The notes under the pieces: generated by a model
Databases searched by the model: none
What the model saw: the letters and a program-made list of their open reading frames with translations, nothing else
What the model was told of the DNA's origin: nothing
In this document: positions 7,879-15,870 of the stretch, one piece after another
Numbering within the stretch: the stretch's first letter is position 1
Layout of the letters: every line of letters starts with the position of its first letter
Translations under genes and position numbers: made by a program
Origin: Kitasatospora griseola
Lineage (GTDB): Bacteria; Actinomycetota; Actinomycetes; Streptomycetales; Streptomycetaceae
Length of the DNA stretch: 64,000 bases
Assembly (NCBI RefSeq): GCF_014648555.1
Contig: NZ_BMRI01000027.1
Span: 29,257 to 93,256 of the forward strand
Direction of reading: 5' to 3'

Positions 7879-8676
7879 TCAGGCCCGCCTGGCGGCCCGC
7901 AGCGGGGCGCCGCGGCCCGTGCCCTCCCGCCGCACCAGCAGGATGAAGGTCCGGGCCCAGGCCCGGCCGCCGGTCACCCGCGGCCAGTCCAGCCCGGCGA
8001 GCGCCGCGGACGCGGCGGCGTGCGGTGCGCCGTTCACCCGGACTTCGGCGGTCTGCTCGCCGTCCCCGCCGCCGAACAGCACCTTGATGCCGACGAGTTG
8101 GTCCCGGCCGAGGTCGCCGCCCAGCGCGGGGGCGAGGGCCGGCGGCAGCGGGTTGCGCACCAGCCAGTCCTGGACGGCGTGGTAGCGGGCGCCGGTGCCC
8201 CAGCCGACCACGCCACCGTGGATGGCGTGCCAGCCGGGCATGCCGTCCGGGTCGCGCGGGTCGAGGTGGCCGGCGAACCGGCCGTTGTGGGCGACGAGTT
8301 CGATCAGCGAGGCGCCGGTGGTGGCCGCCCACACCTCGATGCCGCGGCGCACCGGGTCCCGGTCGCCGTCGCCGATGCCGGTCACGCAGTCCCGGACGGC
8401 CGTCTCCGGACGGTCACGGTCCGCGAGGAACACCAAGTCCAAATGGTGCGGATGCGGATCGTCCGATTCTGCGAGCCGGACCGCCATGCCTCCCGGCCCC
8501 CGGACCTCGACCCCGCCCTCCCCCTCGACCCGCCACGGCTCGCCGTGCAGTGCCGACAGTTCGTCTGCCACCGCACCCAACACGACCTGCGCGGACGGCC
8601 GTTCGGCGCTTCTCCCGGCGGCGGCCGGACCGGTCCCGGACCGGCCGCGCCGCCATGATCCCCATGCCATGCGCAC
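7879..8676 (-). CDS. Hypothetical protein, DUF6348-like
   Basis: A 265-residue soluble protein of unknown function. The middle part (EPWRVEG, LDLVFLADRDRPETAVRDCV, GIEVWAATTGASLIEL) and later PGWHAIHGGVVGWG resemble actinobacterial proteins that I recall as DUF6348; this was not searched. A Gly-rich turn (FGGGDGEQTAEVRVNG) precedes a C-terminal strand-rich region. No signal peptide or membrane helix is seen. The ATG at 8676 or the one at 8670 could be the start. It is convergent with the NUDIX gene and divergent from the type VII-like gene. Confidence 0.6.
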   Translation of the reverse strand: MRMAWGSWRRGRSGTGPAAAGRSAERPSAQVVLGAVADELSALHGEPWRVEGEGGVEVRGPGGMAVRLAESDDPHPHHLDLVFLADRDRPETAVRDCVTGIGDGDRDPVRRGIEVWAATTGASLIELVAHNGRFAGHLDPRDPDGMPGWHAIHGGVVGWGTGARYHAVQDWLVRNPLPPALAPALGGDLGRDQLVGIKVLFGGGDGEQTAEVRVNGAPHAAASAALAGLDWPRVTGGRAWARTFILLVRREGTGRGAPLRAARRA

Positions 8677-8810
8677 ACCGTAGCCAGGTCCCGGTTTGCC
8701 GACAATGCGGATAACACTCGGGTTTGGCAGGTGGTCGGCGGCGTGCGGTATGTGTATCGTCGCAATGCGCTATCAGGGACTTACCGCGGGCAGCAGCTGG
8801 GGGCGGGCAA

Positions 8811-10499
8811 ATGGCGGTGCAACTACCATCGGGACTCAACGGGGTCATAGGCCTGCTCGGCGTACGGTTCCCCGGTGCCAATGAAGACGAACTGAACCAA
8901 CTGGCCAGCCAGCTGGAGAAGTTCGCGAGTGCTCTGGACTCCGCCCAGATGGCGGCCGACCGGGCACTGACGATGCTTCACGAGGTCTACAAGGGCTCCT
9001 CGGCGGACCGACTGTCCGAGCTGTGGAGCACCATCACCAAGTACTCCAAGGTGATCGTCGAGGCGTGCCAGACGATCGCCAAGGTGCTGCGCGCCGCAGC
9101 AGTGGTGATCGAGGTGGCGAAGACCCAGTCGATCGTCCAGCTCTTCTCCATCCAGGCGAGCCTGGCGGCGGCCTCGTCGACCGGCCCGTGGAGCACCGCG
9201 GCGGTGCTCCGGCTCGGCCGCGAGCTGATGAACCGGCTGCTGTCCGAGGCGGTCAGTCGGCTCGGCCACGCGCTGCTCCAGCCGATCGAGGACATGATCG
9301 TCAAGGCGGCGCAGCACATCGTGCCGACCCCGGCCAACAACTCCAACGGCCAGGGCTTCAACGTCGATCTCGCCCAGGTCGCCTCCTGCGCGGCCGACCT
9401 GCGCCGCGGCGCGGACGACATCGAGTCGCACGGCATGGACTTCAAGCGGATCGTGTCGGGCCTGAAGATGGGCGAGTCCGGCGACCCGTTCGGCAAGCTG
9501 GTGATCCAGGTCGCCCAGAAGATCCTGCAGACCATCGCCGAGGACGTGCTCAAGCGCATCCTGGGCTCGTTCCGGGACACCGCCGGCAAGATGGACAAGC
9601 TGGCCGGCAACCTCAGCGAGAACGAGGCCAGCAACCGGACGTCGCTGAACAGCATCGCCTCCATGGTGGCGAACCCGCTCAGCCCGGACCTGTCGCCCGG
9701 CACCGGCCTCAACTCGGCCGGCACGCCCCGGATCGGCGGGGGCGGCGGCTCCTCGGACGCCGGGCTGGCCGCGTCGTTCGCCGCACTGTCGCCCAAGCTC
9801 GGCCCGGTCGGCGGCTCGTCCTCGCGCGGCGGCAGCGGCAGCGGGGTCAACACGCTGGGCCTGAAGGAGCCGAACCTCAAGGGCATCGGCGCCGCGCTCG
9901 GCGGCCACTCCGGTGGCGGCGGTGGCGGTGGCGGCGGTGGGGCGGACTCGCCCGGCGTCGGCGGAGCCGGAGCGGCCGGAGGCTTCGCCACCCGGCTCTC
10001 CCCGCCCGGCGGCAGCGGCTCCAAGACCGGCGCCATGCGCCTGGGCACCAGCCTGGAGGGCGACCACCACGAGGGCGTGTCGGGCGTCGGTTCCGGCTCG
10101 GGCTCCGGCGGCGGTACCGGCACCAGCACCGCAGGCCTGGCCGGCCGTCCCCCGATGGCCGGCGGCATGATGGGCGGAATGCACATGGCCGGCGGCGGCA
10201 GCTACGGCCCGGTCGGCGGCAGCGGCATCCGCGGCGCGCAGCGCCGCGGCGGCGGCGGCCAGGGCGGCAACGGCGGTGCGAACGGCAACGGCAGTGAGAA
10301 CGGCGAGAACCCCGCCGACGGCGTGATCTCCGACGCGAGCGCGTCGGCCGCGCACTCCGCCCTGCAGCTCGGCCGGGTCGCCCCGGTCCGTCGCGAGCCC
10401 GGGGAGGAGCGCGCCGAGCGCGACGACCGCTACGACGACGACTTCGACGCGGACCTCACCGACCTCCCGGACTTCACCGAGTTCTCCGACCCCGCCTGA
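8811..10499 (+). CDS. Type VII-secretion-like (WXG100/PPE-like) protein with Gly-rich tail
   Basis: A 562-residue protein. Residues 1-110 are a helical hairpin typical of ESX/WXG100-type proteins (LASQLEKFASALDSAQMAAD, then YKGSSADRLSELWS). A second helical segment with a hydrophobic stretch follows (VLRAAAVVIEVA, up to about residue 170), then a further coiled region to about 300. From about 305 to 500 it is Gly/Ser-rich low complexity, including a run of nine Gly. The end is Asp-rich (RYDDDFDADLTDLPDFTEF). No toxin or enzyme domain is recognised, so it could be a secreted effector carrier or structural partner. A strong terminator follows. The ATG at 8811 has a G-rich stretch 4-12 nt upstream. 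Confidence 0.7.
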   Translation: MAVQLPSGLNGVIGLLGVRFPGANEDELNQLASQLEKFASALDSAQMAADRALTMLHEVYKGSSADRLSELWSTITKYSKVIVEACQTIAKVLRAAAVVIEVAKTQSIVQLFSIQASLAAASSTGPWSTAAVLRLGRELMNRLLSEAVSRLGHALLQPIEDMIVKAAQHIVPTPANNSNGQGFNVDLAQVASCAADLRRGADDIESHGMDFKRIVSGLKMGESGDPFGKLVIQVAQKILQTIAEDVLKRILGSFRDTAGKMDKLAGNLSENEASNRTSLNSIASMVANPLSPDLSPGTGLNSAGTPRIGGGGGSSDAGLAASFAALSPKLGPVGGSSSRGGSGSGVNTLGLKEPNLKGIGAALGGHSGGGGGGGGGGADSPGVGGAGAAGGFATRLSPPGGSGSKTGAMRLGTSLEGDHHEGVSGVGSGSGSGGGTGTSTAGLAGRPPMAGGMMGGMHMAGGGSYGPVGGSGIRGAQRRGGGGQGGNGGANGNGSENGENPADGVISDASASAAHSALQLGRVAPVRREPGEERAERDDRYDDDFDADLTDLPDFTEFSDPA

Positions 10500-10508
10500 C
10501 CCACCACC

Positions 10509-10552
10509 CCAAGGGCCCCGCGCCCGGGCACCCGCCCGGCCGGGGCCCTTGG
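10509..10552 (+). terminator. Terminator of the type VII-like gene
   Basis: A perfect 12-bp stem, CCAAGGGCCCCG (10509-10520) with CGGGGCCCTTGG (10541-10552), encloses a GC-rich 20-nt loop and begins 10 nt after the stop codon. Confidence 0.8.
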
Positions 10553-10600
10553 CGTTGCCCGGCACTGTTTTTGACGGCACGTCGGTCGCCAACTAGCAAA

Positions 10601-10858
10601 CCTCAGCAGCCCCAACAGTTCCCCATTCCTCCGCGCCGCTTCCCGCCCCCCTGCCCCATCTCCCCCACCCGCCCCAACAGTTCCTCCAGCCCCACCCCTC
10701 TGTTTCCTCCGTGCCACTTCCCGCCCCCTCCACGCAATTGGCGCCCCCGGCGCCCCATCACCCCCCGCCATCCACTTCCCACCCTCCTGTCCCATCTCCC
10801 CCACCCGCCCCAACAGTTCCCCCAGCCCCACCCTCCTGTTTCCTCCGTGCCACTTCCC
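10601..10858. repeat. C-rich (G-quadruplex-capable) direct repeats
   Basis: A 72-nt unit at 10651-10722 is repeated at 10787-10858 with only a few substitutions (pitch 136 nt); both begin CTGYCCCATCTCCCCCACCC. A shorter degenerate copy is visible from about 10601 (CCCCAACAGTT...). The plus strand is almost only C and T with many C4-C6 runs, so the minus strand carries closely spaced G-runs able to form G-quadruplexes. No credible protein is coded. Together with 10553-10965 this is the largest non-coding gap near here. Confidence 0.8.
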
Positions 10859-10863
10859 TTGAA

Positions 10864-10907
10864 TTGACCGTGAACGGTAAACTTTCCCCCTTGGTGGTAT
10901 GGACCAC
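10864..10907 (+). promoter_or_regulatory. Candidate promoter/operator ahead of the methyltransferase pair
   Basis: A TTGACC hexamer (10864-10869) overlaps a dyad ACCGT-GA-ACGGT (10867-10878). A second dyad, GTGGT-ATGG-ACCAC (10894-10907), follows. They lie 60-100 nt before the ATG at 10966. A clear -10 box was not identified. Confidence 0.35.
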
Positions 10908-10965
10908 GAACGAAGGCGGTGGCTAGGGTCGATTTCGGCCCGCACCCTCGAACCTGCGACGGGAC

Positions 10966-11514
10966 ATGTCCGTGACCGACACTCTGGCGGTGCCTGACAC
11001 CGACGGCGCCCGCTACGAGGCCGACCGGCTCGATGCGACGGCCGCCTGGGTCGCCCGGCACCGTCCGCCCGGCAGTGGCTCGCTGGCCGAACTCGGCGCG
11101 CGCGACGGCGCGTTGACCGGTCGGCTGCTCAAGGCCGGCTACACCGTGCACGCCGCCGAGCCCGATCCGGCGTTGCGTCAGCGCCTGCTCTCGGCGTTCG
11201 GCCGCCGCACCCGCCTGCGGCTGAGCGCGGCCGACCTGGCCGCCCCGCCGCCGGTACGCCGGCGCTTCGGGGCGGTGCTGCTGATCGAGGCCCTGCAGGC
11301 CGGCCAGGACCTGGAGCTGCTGCACGCTCTGCGCACCGACCTGCTGTTCGTCGCGCTCGCCCCGTCCGCCCTCGACGGGCGCCTGCGGCCCTGGCTGTCC
11401 GCCCAGCAGGGCTGGCTCCTGGTCGAGGAGATCGATCTCGCGGCCCCGCGCGCCACCGCCGCCTGCCGCCCGGCCCCGGGCAGCCGCGGCATCCTGCTCC
11501 GCCGCTCCGTCTGA
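10966..11514 (+). CDS. Small SAM-dependent methyltransferase-like protein
   Basis: A 182-residue cytoplasmic protein with a class I (Rossmann) methyltransferase core. Motif I reads LAELGARDGALTGRLL, followed by the acidic end of strand 2 (HAAEPDP) and a strand-4 region (FGAVLLIEALQAG) with LIEAL where many members have DxxEhL. The layout resembles NodS-like enzymes. The second half is short and the substrate unknown. The closing stretch (GSRGILLRRSV) is a strand. It lies 37 nt upstream of a second methyltransferase on the same strand, so the two are likely cotranscribed. Confidence 0.7.
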   Translation: MSVTDTLAVPDTDGARYEADRLDATAAWVARHRPPGSGSLAELGARDGALTGRLLKAGYTVHAAEPDPALRQRLLSAFGRRTRLRLSAADLAAPPPVRRRFGAVLLIEALQAGQDLELLHALRTDLLFVALAPSALDGRLRPWLSAQQGWLLVEEIDLAAPRATAACRPAPGSRGILLRRSV

Positions 11515-11551
11515 CTCCCCGTCACCGCCGAACAGGAATACGCTGACCGTC

Positions 11552-12148
11552 GTGTCGATCTCCGGAACCGCCTCCTACGCCGACCGCGCCGCGCTGCCCG
11601 AACCGGTCGTCCGCGCCGTCGAGTTGGCCGAGCGTCTCGGCTTCGCCCAGTCCTGTCGCCCGGAGCACGGCCGGCTGCTCCAGGCGCTGGCGGCCGGCGC
11701 GGCGGACCGGATCGGTGAGACGGGCACCGGTTGCGGTGTCGGCCTGGGCTGGCTGCTGGCCGGGCGGCGGCCGGGGGTGCGGGTGGTGAGTGTCGAGCGG
11801 GAGGCCGAACGGGTCGCGGCCGTCCGGGAGTTGTTCGCCGACGTCCCCGACCTGGAGATCGTGCACGGCGACTGGACGGCGATCGCCGCGCACGGCCCGT
11901 TCGACCTGCTGGTGCTGGACGGCGGCGGCAACGGCAAGCAGTCCCCGCCCGCCGACCCGGACCTGCTGCTGACCGCGGCCGGCACCCTGGTGGTCGACGA
12001 CCTGACGCCCCTCACCGCCTGGCCGCCGACCCACCAGGGCCGTCCGGACACCGGCCGCACCGCCTGGTACGACCATCCATCGCTGCTCACCACCGAGGTC
12101 CGGCTCGCCCCGGACCTCGCCACCCTGCTGGCCACCCGCCGCCCCTGA
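11552..12148 (+). CDS. Class I O-methyltransferase-like protein
   Basis: A 198-residue enzyme with a SAM-binding motif in RIGETGTGCGVGLGWLLAG, an acidic strand-2 end (VVSVEREAERV) and the strand-4 motif DLLVLDGGGNGK, in the order seen in CCoAMT/O-methyltransferase-3 proteins. The later stretch TLVVDDLTP matches the metal/substrate-side motif of that family. The GTG at 11552 is used. It ends 14 nt from the convergent SnoaL-LUD gene. Confidence 0.8.
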   Translation: MSISGTASYADRAALPEPVVRAVELAERLGFAQSCRPEHGRLLQALAAGAADRIGETGTGCGVGLGWLLAGRRPGVRVVSVEREAERVAAVRELFADVPDLEIVHGDWTAIAAHGPFDLLVLDGGGNGKQSPPADPDLLLTAAGTLVVDDLTPLTAWPPTHQGRPDTGRTAWYDHPSLLTTEVRLAPDLATLLATRRP

Positions 12149-12162
12149 GCGGCCGTCAGGAC

Positions 12163-13224
12163 TCAGTACCCGACGGCCTCCCGGAGCAGCAGCACGATGC
12201 CCTGGGTGAACCGGGTCGGCGCGTTGAACACCACCAGCTGGTTGACGGCGCTGGGCATGCCGTAGGCGGCCTCGGTGCGGGCGCTCTCCAGCGGGAGGAC
12301 GTGCTCCTCCAGGCGGTGCAGCGCGGCGGGCAGGTCGGGGACGATCTTCTGTGCGCCGACGATCCAGATCGCACGGGCGGCGCCCCCGGTGTACGCGGGC
12401 AGTTGGCTGCCGCTGCCGGAGGCGACCACCAGGGAGCCGGTCTCGGTGAGCGCGGCGACGCTGCCGATCACCACGTCGGGGGTGGCGAGCAGGTGCCGGA
12501 TCTCGTCGGCCTCGCTCTCCCGGTCCATGGTCAGCACCCGGGGCTTGACGGACCGGGGGTGGCGGTCGCCGTTGAGGTCGTCGTCGATGCCGGACAGCCG
12601 CAGCGTCTCGCTGGCCGTGGTGTAGACACTGGCCTTCTCCGCGACGAGTTCCCGGACCCGGGCGCGGGCGGCTTCGGCGTCCGCCAGGATCTCCACGCCG
12701 AAGCCGCGGGCGGCGAGCGCGTCGGCCGTCCGCTCCAGGCGCTCCGCGGAGACCGGCTCGGTGTACTGGGCGGTCGGCGCCGCGGCCTGGTCGGGCGCGG
12801 ACCCGGCGAGCGGGCTGGTGTCCAGGTAGCGGAGCTCGTAGACCCGCTCGGTGAACCGCCAGCCGTCCGGGGTGCGCCGGTAACGGTCGTGGTAGATCGC
12901 GTAGTTGAGACCCTGGATGCCGTTTCGCAGCCGGGCGATCTCGTGCATGTGGGCGCGGCCGGTGGCGGTGTCGCCGTCGATCACGATCGCGCCGGGGTGG
13001 GTGTTCTGCACGAAGAACTCCCACTGCTCCTGGAGCTTCTCGCCGCCGAGCCGGATCTGCTCGGGGCCGGTCAGCTCGATCGGGATGTTGGGCATCCGCA
13101 GCACGCCGTCCGCGGTGAACAGCGCGGCGAGCCGGGCCCGGTCCCGCATCATCGCCGCGTCGGTGAACTCGGCCTGCAGCGCCTGGATCTCGACGCGGTC
13201 GGCGGTCGCCTGAAAGGTGGTCAT
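12163..13224 (-). CDS. SnoaL-like domain fused to a LUD (LutC-type) domain
   Basis: A 353-residue cytoplasmic protein of two parts. Residues about 8-135 are a SnoaL/NTF2-like cone (LQAEFTDAAMMRDRARLAAL, FTERVYELRYLD). Residues about 150-353 are a LUD domain, formerly DUF162, as in LutB/LutC of lactate utilisation: EKASVYTTASETLRLSGI, DVVIGSVAALTETGSLVVAS, WIVGAQKIVPDL and FNAPTRFTQGIVLLL. LUD proteins are tied to iron-sulfur oxidoreductases; no LutA/LutB partner is here. The ATG at 13224 lies about 25 nt downstream of an ECF41-type promoter, so the neighbouring sigma factor very likely controls it. The fusion is unusual: SnoaL domains normally sit in ECF41 sigma factors or stand alone. Confidence 0.85.
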   Translation of the reverse strand: MTTFQATADRVEIQALQAEFTDAAMMRDRARLAALFTADGVLRMPNIPIELTGPEQIRLGGEKLQEQWEFFVQNTHPGAIVIDGDTATGRAHMHEIARLRNGIQGLNYAIYHDRYRRTPDGWRFTERVYELRYLDTSPLAGSAPDQAAAPTAQYTEPVSAERLERTADALAARGFGVEILADAEAARARVRELVAEKASVYTTASETLRLSGIDDDLNGDRHPRSVKPRVLTMDRESEADEIRHLLATPDVVIGSVAALTETGSLVVASGSGSQLPAYTGGAARAIWIVGAQKIVPDLPAALHRLEEHVLPLESARTEAAYGMPSAVNQLVVFNAPTRFTQGIVLLLREAVGY

Positions 13225-13251
13225 CGGATTCTCCGTTCGTCTTCCTGACCA

Positions 13252-13281
13252 GTACGACAAGGCGGCCGCACGGAATGTGAG
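13252..13281 (-). promoter_or_regulatory. ECF41-type promoter for the SnoaL-LUD gene
   Basis: Read on the minus strand: CTCACA (complement of 13276-13281), 16 nt, then TGTCGTAC (complement of 13252-13259). It matches the ECF41 consensus TGTCACA-N16-CGTC at nearly every position and shares CACATTCCG and GTCGTAC with the divergent promoter. The start codon is 28 nt downstream. Confidence 0.75.
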
Positions 13282-13294
13282 GCGGCGGCGCGAC

Positions 13295-13324
13295 GTCACA
13301 TTCCGACCCGCTGCTCCGTCGTAC
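13295..13324 (+). promoter_or_regulatory. ECF41-type promoter for the sigma factor gene (autoregulation)
   Basis: GTCACA (13295-13300), 16 nt, then CGTCGTAC (13317-13324) fits TGTCACA-N16-CGTC, the published ECF41 target motif. It lies about 50 nt before the GTG start of the sigma factor gene. Confidence 0.8.
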
Positions 13325-13374
13325 CGATCGGGAGCCCGGGACCGGGCGCCGACCGACGAGGAGTGCGAGGCAGC

Positions 13375-14286
13375 GTGAACGAGACTCACGAGGACGACCT
13401 GGACGACGCGATCATGGGCGAGCGCCGCCGGCTGACCAACCTGGCGTACCGGCTGCTCGGTTCGCTGGCCGATGCCGAGGACGTCGTGCAGGAGACGTAC
13501 GCCCGCTGGTACGCGCAGTCCGAGCAGCAGCGGGCCGCGATCGAGTCGCCCGGCGGGTGGTTGACCACGGTGGCCGGGCGGATCTGCCTCAACCTGCTGG
13601 GCTCCGCGCGGGTGCGCCGGGAGCGCTACGTGGGCGAGTGGATCCCCGAGCCGCTGCCCGCGCACCGGGAGGGGGCCGCCGGGGCGGCGGCCGACCCCGC
13701 GGACCGGATCACCCTGGACGAGTCGGTGCACATGGCGTTCCTGGTGGTGCTGGAGTCGATGACGCCGGCGGAGCGGGTCGCGTTCGTGCTGCACGACATC
13801 TTCCAGTACCCGTTCGCCGAGGTGGCGGAGGTCCTGGGCCGGTCTGCGGCGGCCTGCCGCCAGTTGGCGACCTCGGCGCGCCGCCGGATCCGCGCCTCGC
13901 CGGCGCCCGCCACGCCGTCGAGCGCCCAGGCGGGCGTCGTGCGGGACTTCAAGCGGGCCTGGGAGGCGAAGGACGTCCGGTCGCTGATGGACCTGCTGGA
14001 CCCCGACGCCACGGTGATCGCCGACGGCGGCGGCCTGGTCGGCGCCCTGCTGGAGCCGCTGACCGGCCGGGAGAACATCGTCCGCGCCTATCTCGACGTC
14101 GCCCGCTTCGGGCCGGAGACGACCTTCCTGGAGCGCACCGTCAACGGCCAGCCGGGCCTGATCGCCCAGCAGGGCGGCGTCACCGTCACGGTCTTCGCGT
14201 TCCGGATCGTCGACGACCGGATCACCCACATCTGGGGCGTGCGCAACCCGGAGAAGCTCCGCCCCTGGACGAGTGCCGACGCCTGA
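13375..14286 (+). CDS. ECF41-family RNA polymerase sigma factor with fused SnoaL domain
   Basis: A 303-residue sigma factor. Region 2 is at residues about 10-75 (RLTNLAYRLLGSLADAEDVVQETYARWY). Region 4 is at about 110-165 (LESMTPAERVAFVLHDIFQYPF, EVAEVLGRSAAACRQL). A C-terminal SnoaL-like regulatory domain spans about 185-300. All three ECF41 signatures are present: WIPEP (89-93, for WLPEP), DGGG (217-220) and NPEKL (291-295, for NPDKL). In characterised members the C-terminal domain replaces an anti-sigma factor. The GTG at 13375 has GAGG upstream. Divergent promoters of the matching type flank it, so it should control itself and the SnoaL-LUD gene. Confidence 0.95.
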   Translation: MNETHEDDLDDAIMGERRRLTNLAYRLLGSLADAEDVVQETYARWYAQSEQQRAAIESPGGWLTTVAGRICLNLLGSARVRRERYVGEWIPEPLPAHREGAAGAAADPADRITLDESVHMAFLVVLESMTPAERVAFVLHDIFQYPFAEVAEVLGRSAAACRQLATSARRRIRASPAPATPSSAQAGVVRDFKRAWEAKDVRSLMDLLDPDATVIADGGGLVGALLEPLTGRENIVRAYLDVARFGPETTFLERTVNGQPGLIAQQGGVTVTVFAFRIVDDRITHIWGVRNPEKLRPWTSADA

Positions 14287-14292
14287 CGCCCC

Positions 14293-14322
14293 GCCGGCCC
14301 CCGTACCCGCACGGGGGCCGGC
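14293..14322. terminator. Bidirectional terminator between the ECF41 and DinB genes
   Basis: A perfect 12-bp stem, GCCGGCCCCCGT (14293-14304) with ACGGGGGCCGGC (14311-14322), has a 6-nt loop. It sits directly between two convergent stop codons. Confidence 0.85.
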
Positions 14323-14837
14323 TACTGTCCGGTATTCCCGTCCAGCAGTTCGCGCACGATGTCGAGGTGCCCGTTGTGCCGGGAGGTCTCCTCGATCAGG
14401 TGCAGCAGGATCCACCGCAGGTCCATGTGCAGCCCGCCGCGGGACGACCGCACGGCCTTCGCGTCCAGGTCGTGCTCGGCGACCAACTTCCGGAAGCGGA
14501 CGCTCTGTTCCTCGTACTCCGCGAGCAGCTGCGCCAGCGGGACGTCGACCGCCGTGCGCATCTCCGGGTCCGGGTCCTCCTCGGTGGCCGCGGCCAGCGG
14601 CCCGACCAGCTCCTCCCCGAGGAACACCGCCTCCAGCCACCAATGCTCGTTCCACCGCAGGTGGCTGATCAGCCCGCACACCGTCATCAGCGGCGAGTCG
14701 GGCAGTGGCGACCGCCGGGCGTCCTCGGCGGAGATCCCCTCGCACTTGGCGCGTGCGGTGGCCCGGGCGTAGTCGAGGAAGGTGGTCAGCTGGGTGCGCT
14801 CGTCCCAGGTGGGAGGCGTGTCGGTTCGCTCAGTCAT
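14322..14837 (-). CDS. DinB family (DUF664) protein
   Basis: A 171-residue four-helix-bundle protein of the DinB/YfiT superfamily. Many members are metal-dependent thiol (mycothiol or bacillithiol) transferases; the role here is unproven. Candidate metal ligands are the His in GLISHLRWNEHWW, an acidic helix around AEYEEQSVRFRKLV, and the C-terminal HLIEETSRHNGHLDIVREL, whose HxxH pattern is the DUF664 hallmark. The ATG at 14837 (MTERTDTPPTW) is chosen because the open frame continues upstream but loses family resemblance. It is a single-gene unit ending on a shared terminator. Confidence 0.9.
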   Translation of the reverse strand: MTERTDTPPTWDERTQLTTFLDYARATARAKCEGISAEDARRSPLPDSPLMTVCGLISHLRWNEHWWLEAVFLGEELVGPLAAATEEDPDPEMRTAVDVPLAQLLAEYEEQSVRFRKLVAEHDLDAKAVRSSRGGLHMDLRWILLHLIEETSRHNGHLDIVRELLDGNTGQ

Positions 14838-15002
14838 CGCGCGCAGTCTGCCGCAGGCCCGACGATCCGTCGACGAGTTTTCGGCCCGCCCGGCGGGAGC
14901 GGCGCAGCTCCCGTGCGCACAGGACGGTGCCGGTCGGGCCTGCCGAGCGGACTCACCCCGCCCGACAGGCCCGTCCCGCACCGGCGTTGACTGCTCGCGG
15001 CG

Positions 15003-15870
15003 TCACACCAGCTGGGCGACCCCGCCGTAGCAGCCCGCCTGCGCGTCGGTGACGGCCGTGTCGTCGCCGCCGGGGTTCCACCGGGGGCTGGCGACGACAC
15101 CGGGGTCGAGCAGGCGCCAGCCCTGGAAGAGCGTGGTGACCTCCTCCTGGCTGCGGGCCTGCAGGTCAGTGCCGGAGCTGCGGTAGACGTTCTCCATCCG
15201 GGCGGTGGCCTCGGGGTCGAAGTCGGCCGTGAAGTGGGTGATGACGAGGTAACTGCCCGGCGCGAGGCGCGAGGTGAACGCCTCGACCACGTCGAGGGCG
15301 CTCTGCTCGGGCCGGTCGGCGACGAAGTGCAGCACGGCGACCATGCTGAGCGCGACGGGCCGGTCCAGGTCCAGCGTCCGCGAGGCCGCGTCGAGGATGG
15401 TCCGGGCGTCCCGGATGTCGCCCTGGACGTAGTCGGTGCGGCCCTGGGCGGTGCCCTCCAGCAGGGCCTCGGCGTGGGTGAGGACGATCGGGTCGTTGTC
15501 CGCGTAGACCACCCGGGCCGCGGCGTTGACGCCCTGGGCGACCTCGTGCAGGTTCGGCGAGGTGGGGATGCCGAACCTGGGCGACCTCGTGCAGGTTCGG
15601 CGAGGTGGGGATGCCGGTGCCGATGTCGAGGAACTGGTCGATGCCGAGCTCGGCCATGGTCCTGGTGGCGCGGCGCATGAAGGCGCGGTTGGCGTGCGCG
15701 GCGAGCCGGGCGTTGGGGAAGGCGTCGAGCGCGCGACCGGCGGCCTCCCGGTCTGCGGGGAAGTTGGTCACGCCGCCCAGGTAGTAGTCGTACATCCGGG
15801 CCGAATGGGCCTGGTGGATGTTGAGGTTGATGCCGATCTGCGGCGTCTGCTGGGCGGTCTCGTCAGCCAT
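15003..15870 (-). pseudogene. PF04672-type SAM-dependent methyltransferase disrupted by a 43-nt duplication
   Basis: The N-terminal part (15870 to about 15576) reads QIGINLNIHQAHSARMYDYY, LGGVTNFPADREAA and LDIGTGIPTSPNLHEVAQ, typical of the actinobacterial PF04672 (DUF574) family. The C-terminal part continues in another frame (about 15540 to 15003) with VVYADNDPIVLTHAEALL, MVAVLHFVADRP and FTSRLAPGSYLVITHFT. The break falls exactly at a tandem duplication of 43 nt. Removing one copy restores one 274-residue frame in which EVAQ joins GVNAAARVVYADND, as in intact relatives. As written, translation would run out of frame after the SAM-binding loop. It is either a true pseudogene, a phase-variable allele, or an assembly error. 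Confidence 0.85.
15533..15616. repeat. Tandem duplication of 43 nt (41-nt identical cores)
   Basis: The sequence starting CCTGGGCGACCTCGTGCAGG at 15533-15573 recurs exactly at 15576-15616, with AA between. The pitch of 43 nt is not a multiple of three and causes the frameshift in the surrounding methyltransferase gene. Confidence 0.95.

Noticed and set aside
10603..11325. Minus-strand open frame rich in Gly, Trp and Arg across the C-rich repeats
   Set aside because: It is the translation of the G-rich repeat strand and continues antisense through a methyltransferase gene; no start site or family resemblance.
15003..15870. Programmed frameshifting in the PF04672 methyltransferase
   Set aside because: The frame change coincides exactly with a perfect 43-nt duplication, and no slippery site is needed to explain it.
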